From Prevotella falsenii DSM 22864 = JCM 15124 (lineage in GTDB: Bacteria > Bacteroidota > Bacteroidia > Bacteroidales > Bacteroidaceae): DNA of 61,696 nucleotides. The position numbers were made by a program, and so were the translations under genes. Positions 56,612 to 61,696 of this stretch are shown here, piece after piece (within the stretch, counting starts at the first letter, position 1; every line of letters begins with the position of its first letter). The notes under the pieces are model-generated. The model did no database searches and had not been told where the DNA came from. It saw nothing but the letters and a program-made list of their open reading frames with translations. The stretch covers positions 1 to 61,696 of the forward strand of contig NZ_BAJY01000015.1 of assembly GCF_000613945.1 (NCBI RefSeq). The letters are read 5' to 3'.

Positions 56612-58584
56612 TTAATTGTTTGTGAATTTATTGATAAAGTCTTCTTCCGAAATAATGTCTATTCCAAGCTGCCGTGCCTTTTGGTTTTTGCCCGACGTGC
56701 TGTTTATATCGTTGTTGATAAGGTAGTTTGTCGATTTCGACACGCTGCCCGTAACCTTTCCGCCTTGGCTTTCTATGTAGCTTTCAGCTCGTTTCGGTTC
56801 TTGTAATGGTGCACATCGCCCGTAACAACAAAGGTTAATCCGTTGCACAGAGAACCTTTTTCGGTAGGTGCAGGTTGTACGATTTGGAGTTCGGGGAGCA
56901 GATGCTCAACAATGTTTTTGTTTTTCTCGTCTTGCAACCACTTCACGAAACTTGTGCTTTTTTCGGGTCCAATGCCCGAAATAGTAGAGAATACAGCCAA
57001 GTCGGTGGCGGTTTGTGCAGTTGAAATAAGTTCTGACAGGGGATAAGCTGAAAGCAAACGTGTGCAAACATCTTGTCCTACGAGTGGAATAAACAGCGCG
57101 TACAGAAAGTTTTTAGCCTCTACGGTTCTTGCTTTCTCTATCGATTTCAGCAGATTTGAAACGCTTTTGCTGCCAAAACCTTCCATTGTGCGAAGTTCGT
57201 TGGCGTGTTTGTCTAAATGAAAGAGGTCGGCATACTCTTTCACCCAACCGAGATTGATGAACTTTTGTACCGTTTGTTCAGAAAGTCCGTCGATGTTTAC
57301 TCCTTCTTTTGAAACAAATCGGGCAAACTTTTTCAGTTGTTTTGCAGCGCAGTCAGGGTTGGTGCAATGCAGCGTCTTGGTGGCACTGCTTTCGCTTTCC
57401 ACCACCTCTGTGGCAGCTTTGCATACCGGACAGATGTGCGGAATGGCGAGTGTGCCGACGGTTTCTGTAACATTGATAACCTTTGGAATAATCTTGTTGG
57501 CTTTTATCACTTCGATTTTAGTGCCCTTGTCGCCTATTCCGAGACGTTCACACTCCGATATGTTGCAGAGACTTGCACGTTTTACGGTTGTGCCTTCTAA
57601 ACTTACAGGCTTGAAAACAGCAACGGGCGAGATGGTTGAAGCTGCGCACGACCATTCTATATATTCCAATTCGGTTGCCGCACTCTCGTCTTGCCACTTG
57701 AAAGCATAGCCTGCCCGTGTGGCGTGGTGCCCTGTAACGCTTCCCGAAGTAGCATATATTGTATCGTCGTACGAAATAACCAGACCATCGACGGGGTAGT
57801 CGAAGGTGTTCAACTTAACTGTCCATTTCTGTATAACCTCGTCTATGTTTTCCTGCGTAGGGTGGTTTATCTGTTCGTGTTCTACGGTTTTAAAACCTAA
57901 TTGCTCCAAAAAATCCATTTGTTTTCCCCACGAAACAATATCCTCGTCGGTGTGAACGAGCGTGAAAGGTATCCAATGAATGTGTCTCGACTTCACGGTT
58001 TCAATGTTTTTCAGCGTGAGCGAGCCCGATGCAAGGTTGCGTGGGTTGGCGTATTCTTCGCCCATTTCCATGTTGAACACGTTGAAGTCGGAGTAGCTGA
58101 TAATGGCTTCGCCGCGGATAACGATGTGTTCTGTGTTGTTAATCTGTGGCAGAATGCCTTCAATGGCACTTGCAAGATGCGTAATATTGGTACCGATGTG
58201 TCCGTTCCCACGCGTTACGACCTTCGACAATTTGCCATTATCGTATGTAACAACCAAGGTCAGACCGTCTAATTTCCACGAAAGCCAAATGGGTTTGCCC
58301 TCTGCCCATTTTGCGAGTTCGGCTGTACTCTTTGTCTTGGCAAGCGAAAGGGCAGGGTATTCGTGTTCTTCCTTTTCGCCCGCTATGCTATCTGCGCTCA
58401 CGTTGGCAGTTGGTGAGTCGGGTAGGATAGTGCCCGTTTCTTCCTCCAAACGTTTCAGTTGGTCGAAAGCAGCGTCCCATTCGTGGTCCGACATCATTTC
58501 TGCCCGACCGTTATAATACATATCGGAAGCCTTGTTGAGTTTATCAACAAGTTCCTTCATCGTTGCTAATTTATCTTCTTGCAT
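56612..58584 (-). CDS. ligA: NAD+-dependent DNA ligase, divergent form (frameshifted near 56779)
   Basis: Seals nicks in DNA with NAD+. The adenylation Lys is in WLSWKLDGLTLVVTYDNG (KLDG, near residue 109), followed by VVTRGNGHIGTNITHLA where typical LigA has RGDG..GEDVT. Then come the OB fold, a four-Cys zinc finger (CPVC..CTNPDC), helix-hairpin-helix and a C-terminal BRCT domain. One missing base near 56779 splits the BRCT; restoring it gives NRNELKAYIESQGGKVTGSVSKSTNYLI. About 657 residues. The motif changes suggest an accessory ligase rather than the main replicative one. Third gene of an operon with MutT and B3/B4. Confidence 0.88.
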
Positions 58585-58593
58585 TGTTTTTAC

Positions 58594-59259
58594 CTATTTA
58601 TATATATGGTAAGAGCCACCGTCGCTTTCGCAGAACTTTTGCAAAAGCTGTTGAATGAACTCCGCATTTTGTTTTACCGATGCTTCGTTGCCGTCGTATC
58701 CGTTGATTAATACCAGCAGATGGGTGGTGTCGATGGTTATCTTTGTGCGTTCGTGGTCGGAAGTCGGTGTGCCCACTCCGCCTATTTCGTCTCGATAGAC
58801 AGGCAGTCCGTGAATGTTTATCATACCTCGTCCGATGCCCTCGTAAGGTTCTCCTTCTTTGCCAATGCCCAATGTAAGCGTGTTGCCTGCGAACTTGTCG
58901 GCGTCAAAACCGCCAATGCTGTAACCGAATGCCATGGAGGCAAGGTTGATAAGGTCTACCAATGTATCTATCTGATAGAGGGCTTTCCCTTGCAACACAC
59001 GCCTTATAAGAGCTTCAGATGCAGGGCGATAGCGCGAAGGGTCTTTGCCACAAACACGGTAAATACGCCGAGTGGCGGCAATGCCCGATATGTCTTTCAA
59101 TGTTTCGGTGGTAAGTTCGGCTTTGAATTTCTCTTCAAGCGTGTTTATTTCGTCCCAAAGCGGTTGGCTGTACTGCGAGTTTTTCACTTTGGCTTCAACA
59201 CAAGCACCTACAAAATTAGGACAAACGGTTTCTATTTCGTTGCTTACTATTATTTCCAT
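58594..59259 (-). CDS. B3/B4 tRNA-binding-domain protein
   Basis: A stand-alone B3/4 domain as found in the phenylalanyl-tRNA synthetase beta subunit: DISGIAATRRIYRVCGKDPSRYRPASEALIRRVLQGKALYQIDTLVDLINLASM and YSIGGFDADKFAGNTLTLGIG. It is 221 residues. Such proteins may edit mischarged tRNA or bind nucleotides; function is unproven. It overlaps mutT by 10 bp and precedes ligA by 9 nt. Confidence 0.85.
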   Translation of the reverse strand: MEIIVSNEIETVCPNFVGACVEAKVKNSQYSQPLWDEINTLEEKFKAELTTETLKDISGIAATRRIYRVCGKDPSRYRPASEALIRRVLQGKALYQIDTLVDLINLASMAFGYSIGGFDADKFAGNTLTLGIGKEGEPYEGIGRGMINIHGLPVYRDEIGGVGTPTSDHERTKITIDTTHLLVLINGYDGNEASVKQNAEFIQQLLQKFCESDGGSYHIYK

Positions 59260-59645
59260 ATCTCCTTTATAAGCTCTTTATCGGCTGCCGTCCACTCTAA
59301 AGAATTGAATTCCTTTTGCTTCAACCATTTAGCATCAATATGCGCAAGGAGCTTGAAATCGTAGTTACGCGCCATACAGTCGTATGCTGTAAGCGTGATG
59401 ATGAAGTCGGGATATTCGTAGGTTACGCTTCCTAATTGCTCACCAACGTATATGTCCCAATCCATTTCTTCCTTTATTTCCCGGCGTAAGGCTTCGTGGT
59501 CGCTTTCGTTCGGTTTCACTTTTCCGCCCGGAAACTCCCAGCGTTCAGCAGTATATGCGGGAGCTTTTCTAAGTCGCTGCGTGCAAAGATATTTATATCC
59601 TTTACGGATAACTGCACAAACTACATTTATTTGTTTCTTTTCCAT
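59250..59645 (-). CDS. MutT-type Nudix hydrolase
   Basis: A 131-residue (deoxy)nucleoside triphosphate pyrophosphohydrolase. The Nudix box is GGKVKPNESDHEALRREIKEEMDW, with the MutT-like EFPGGKVK and AERW before it. It probably removes 8-oxo-dGTP. The ATG at 59645 is chosen because a promoter lies 17 nt upstream; the longer frame to 59777 is AT-rich leader. First gene of mutT, B3/B4, ligA. Confidence 0.92.
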   Translation of the reverse strand: MEKKQINVVCAVIRKGYKYLCTQRLRKAPAYTAERWEFPGGKVKPNESDHEALRREIKEEMDWDIYVGEQLGSVTYEYPDFIITLTAYDCMARNYDFKLLAHIDAKWLKQKEFNSLEWTAADKELIKEIWK

Positions 59646-59662
59646 AACACAGTATTTTGCTA

Positions 59663-59670
59663 CAAATATA
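59663..59670 (-). promoter_or_regulatory. -7 promoter motif for the mutT-B3/B4-ligA operon
   Basis: Minus strand reads TATATTTG; leader 17 nt. Confidence 0.6.
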
Positions 59671-59745
59671 CTATAAATAAACCAATATTCGAGTATTTTC
59701 TGTAAAAATATCGTGCTAAAAACTTTCCACTTCATATCTTTTATA

Positions 59746-59753
59746 TAACTTTG
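59746..59753 (+). promoter_or_regulatory. -7 promoter motif for nhaD
   Basis: TAACTTTG, 58 nt before the nhaD ATG. Confidence 0.52.
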
Positions 59754-59811
59754 TGGGCGTTTTAGAAAGTATATCATTTTTATTTATCAATTAAAAAAAT
59801 AAATCAAAGAA

Positions 59812-61194
59812 ATGTCTACATTAACAATCGCGATTATCATCGTTTTTGTTCTGGGCTACGCATTGATAGCCACAGAGAGCTTAGTGAAAATAGACAAGGC
59901 TGCCATTGCTTTGTTGATGTTTGTATTTTGTTGGACTCTGTATATGTTCGACCCTGCACCATTTGTTCAGTTGATGCACGCCGGAAACGCATCAGAGTGG
60001 ACAGGCAACATTACAGAGTTTGTTAATAAGCTCATTGTTGAGCACTTGGGCGATACCGCTACAACCTTGTTCTTCTTAATGGGAGCGATGACAATAGTTG
60101 AAATTGTAGACCAAAATGGCGGTTTCAACTGGGTGAAGGACGTCATGAAAACGAAGTCGAAGCGTGGATTGTTATGGCGTATAGCTTGTATGACTTTCGT
60201 TCTGTCGGCTATTTTGGATAACTTGACTACAAGTATCGTTATGATAATGATACTTCGCAAGCTCATTAGCAATAAAGAAGACCGTATGGTTTATGCGGCA
60301 TTGGTTATCATTGCCGCCAATTCGGGTGGAGCATTTTCGCCTATAGGCGATGTTACAACGATTATGTTGTGGAACTCCGGTATGATTACAGCAGCAGGAG
60401 TTATCAGCGAAATCTTCATACCTTCAGTTGTTTCCATGGTTATTCCTGCATTTATTATGCAATATATGCTCAAAGGCGAACTTGCCATTTCGGCTAAAAC
60501 GGAAACAGGAACTGCCGAATTGGGTGAATTTGGAAGTAAACAGCGAAAGACAGTTTTTATAGTTGGTGTGGGCGGTCTTTGCTTTGTTCCAATCTTTAAG
60601 TCGATAACCCACCTGCCGCCGTTTGTTGGTATTATGCTCGTATTGGGTGTATTGTGGACTGTAACCGAATTGTTTTATCGCCATTTGCATCGTTCAAAGG
60701 GCGATGGCGTGAACTTTGCAAAGCGTGTAACCAATCTTTTATCGCGTATAGACATTTCTACCATTTTGTTCTTCCTTGGTATTTTGATGGCAGTTGCTTG
60801 CTTGGAAGAGATTGGCGTGCTGATGAATCTTGGCAAATCGTTAAATACGATATTCGATGAGAACCACTATGCTGTAACAGGTATTATCGGTGTACTTTCT
60901 TCTATCGTAGATAATGTGCCTTTGGTAGCCGGAAGTATGGGTATGTATCCTATTCAAGCTGCGGGCGATATGGCTGTTGATGGAATTTTCTGGCAGTTGC
61001 TTGCTTATTGCGCAGGTGTTGGTGGCTCTATGCTTATTATCGGTAGCGCAGCCGGTGTTATCGTTATGGGCTTGGAAAAGATAACATTCGGGTGGTATAT
61101 GAAGAAGATTACTTGGATTGCTTTCATAGGTTATTTGGCAGGTATTCTGTCTTATTACATCATTCGTACATATATTTTCACAGCTCCATTGTAA
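59812..61194 (+). CDS. nhaD: NhaD-type Na+/H+ antiporter
   Basis: Inner-membrane sodium/proton exchanger with about twelve hydrophobic segments. NhaD motifs are TLFFLMGAMTIVEIVDQNGGF, LDNLTTSIVMIMILRKL, ANSGGAFSPIGDVTTIMLW and LSSIVDNVPLVAGSMGMYP, the DN and DNVPL carrying ion-binding aspartates. It is 460 residues and complete. Monocistronic; copy H of the repeat lies about 155 nt after it. Confidence 0.94.
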   Translation: MSTLTIAIIIVFVLGYALIATESLVKIDKAAIALLMFVFCWTLYMFDPAPFVQLMHAGNASEWTGNITEFVNKLIVEHLGDTATTLFFLMGAMTIVEIVDQNGGFNWVKDVMKTKSKRGLLWRIACMTFVLSAILDNLTTSIVMIMILRKLISNKEDRMVYAALVIIAANSGGAFSPIGDVTTIMLWNSGMITAAGVISEIFIPSVVSMVIPAFIMQYMLKGELAISAKTETGTAELGEFGSKQRKTVFIVGVGGLCFVPIFKSITHLPPFVGIMLVLGVLWTVTELFYRHLHRSKGDGVNFAKRVTNLLSRIDISTILFFLGILMAVACLEEIGVLMNLGKSLNTIFDENHYAVTGIIGVLSSIVDNVPLVAGSMGMYPIQAAGDMAVDGIFWQLLAYCAGVGGSMLIIGSAAGVIVMGLEKITFGWYMKKITWIAFIGYLAGILSYYIIRTYIFTAPL

Positions 61195-61216
61195 GGAAAA
61201 ATAAAGCAATATATAA

Positions 61217-61262
61217 TGAGCCGCCATCAAGAAAGAAAATTTCCACCTTGATGGCGACTTAT
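61217..61262 (+). terminator. probable terminator of nhaD
   Basis: GCCGCCATCAAG / CTTGATGGCGAC inverted repeat around an A-rich loop, then a T/A-rich stretch. Confidence 0.65.
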
Positions 61263-61351
61263 TATATATAGGTTTTTGTAATTGTTATATTGTATCATTC
61301 TTCACTTCTTATTCAACATTTTTTATTCGAAAGCAGTGAGAGGTTTTCTGT

Positions 61352-61565
61352 TTAATCTTGTAAAGATAATTCCGTTAAAAAGTGATATAATTGCTTTGGC
61401 GTTGCGAAACCGTAGGTTTTGCATCGCAAAATCTACGGTTTTACCGTGCAAAACAGCCGCTTTTGCAACGCAAAACAATAGGTTTTGTAATGCGTTGATG
61501 GAGAGATAGTTGCATAATAGCTATGCTTGTGAAAAATGTTTACATATTTATTGTCTCCTTTCCGT
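61352..61565 (+). repeat. structured intergenic repeat, copy H
   Basis: Hairpin 1 is ACCGTAGGTTTTGC / GCAAAATCTACGGT around ATC, with the same compensated outer pair as copy B and one G-T wobble. Hairpin 2 carries the alternative cassette CAAAACAGCCGCTTTTG, also as in copy B; hairpin 3 is standard. Confidence 0.88.
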
Positions 61566-61573
61566 TTATAAAC

Positions 61574-61696
61574 GACGTGAGTTCGGTGTAAGAATTTGAT
61601 CACGAAGAGGCTTCACTTCTTCTTGATTACAAGCATATTAAATCATAACCGGTTCTTTTTTAAGTATCTTAAGAAGTAATATGCCGGCATAAGAAT
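61574..61696. mobile_element. second copy of the MITE-like element, cut by the window end
   Basis: Begins GACGTGAGTTCGGTGTAAGA (continuing AT) and is similar to the element at 32017-32159 through AAGCATATTAAATCATAA and ATCTTAAGAAGTAATAT to the window end. The right terminal repeat lies outside. Confidence 0.6.

Noticed and set aside
12962..61565. CRISPR array from repeated CAAAACCTACG units
   Set aside because: Units are inverted arms of hairpins inside copies kilobases apart, not direct repeats with unique spacers, and no cas genes occur.

Overview
This 61.7 kb window looks like chromosome from an oral-type Prevotella (Bacteroidales). The evidence is about two dozen Bacteroidota-type promoters (TAnnTTTG at the -7 position, sometimes with TTTG about 20 nt upstream), mostly absent Shine-Dalgarno sequences, and families typical of the phylum: GldB-like lipoprotein, DUF4199, DUF4230, GYF_2, acyl-ACP thioesterase and a VorB-type 2-oxoacid:ferredoxin oxidoreductase. 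I see no prophage, conjugative element, transposase gene, rRNA or CRISPR array. Nearly all the content is housekeeping.

Layout. 0-8.3 kb (minus strand): dcp, dCMP deaminase, ctpA and fthC form one run; DUF4199, a GT2 glycosyltransferase, apbE and a Crp/Fnr-type regulator form another. 8.4-8.65 kb (plus): SRP RNA and tRNA-Thr behind one promoter. 8.7-12 kb (minus): GldB-like lipoprotein, a second glycosyltransferase, mtaB. 12.4-14.2 kb: a tiny lipoprotein and a secreted protein. 14.4-23.3 kb (minus): carB, carA, a long PurF-like protein, glmS and a polysaccharide-export lipoprotein, a block of glutamine-dependent enzymes feeding pyrimidine, arginine, purine and amino-sugar synthesis. 23.7-34.5 kb: ansA, dapA, an LtaS-like membrane sulfatase, xseAB, ilvE, a DMT transporter, a MORN-repeat protein. 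34.6-41 kb: a lipoprotein, a MATE exporter, tandem DUF4230 proteins, a membrane protein with a winged-helix partner, tRNA-Val and tRNA-Tyr, and pabB/pabC. 41.6-46.8 kb: two zinc-ribbon proteins with pyk, then rpiB and tkt. 47-55 kb: thioesterase, OmpA-family porin, the vor operon, folD, ffh. 55-61.7 kb: a GYF_2 protein, a mutT / B3-B4 / divergent NAD+ ligase operon, nhaD.

The least explained feature is a structured intergenic repeat of about 220-280 bp present in eight copies (near 13.1, 25.0, 28.5, 31.8, 41.3, 48.0, 56.4 and 61.5 kb). Each full copy can fold into three consecutive hairpins built from GTTTTGC/GCAAAAC half-sites. Paired changes occur in the long stem, and a variant arm cassette appears at different half-sites in different copies. 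The copies lie only between genes, and wherever the flanking genes are codirectional the repeat points the same way. A second, short element with imperfect 22-bp terminal inverted repeats (MITE-like) occurs at 32.0 kb and at the right edge.

A technical caution: nine otherwise intact genes (ctpA, dcp, the Crp-like regulator, apbE, one GT2, carB, the MORN protein, the MATE exporter twice, ligA) each need exactly one inserted base to restore the frame. All ten events are -1 changes, several in short homopolymers. Sequencing undercalls are more likely than real decay, so I give each gene as one feature across the frameshift.
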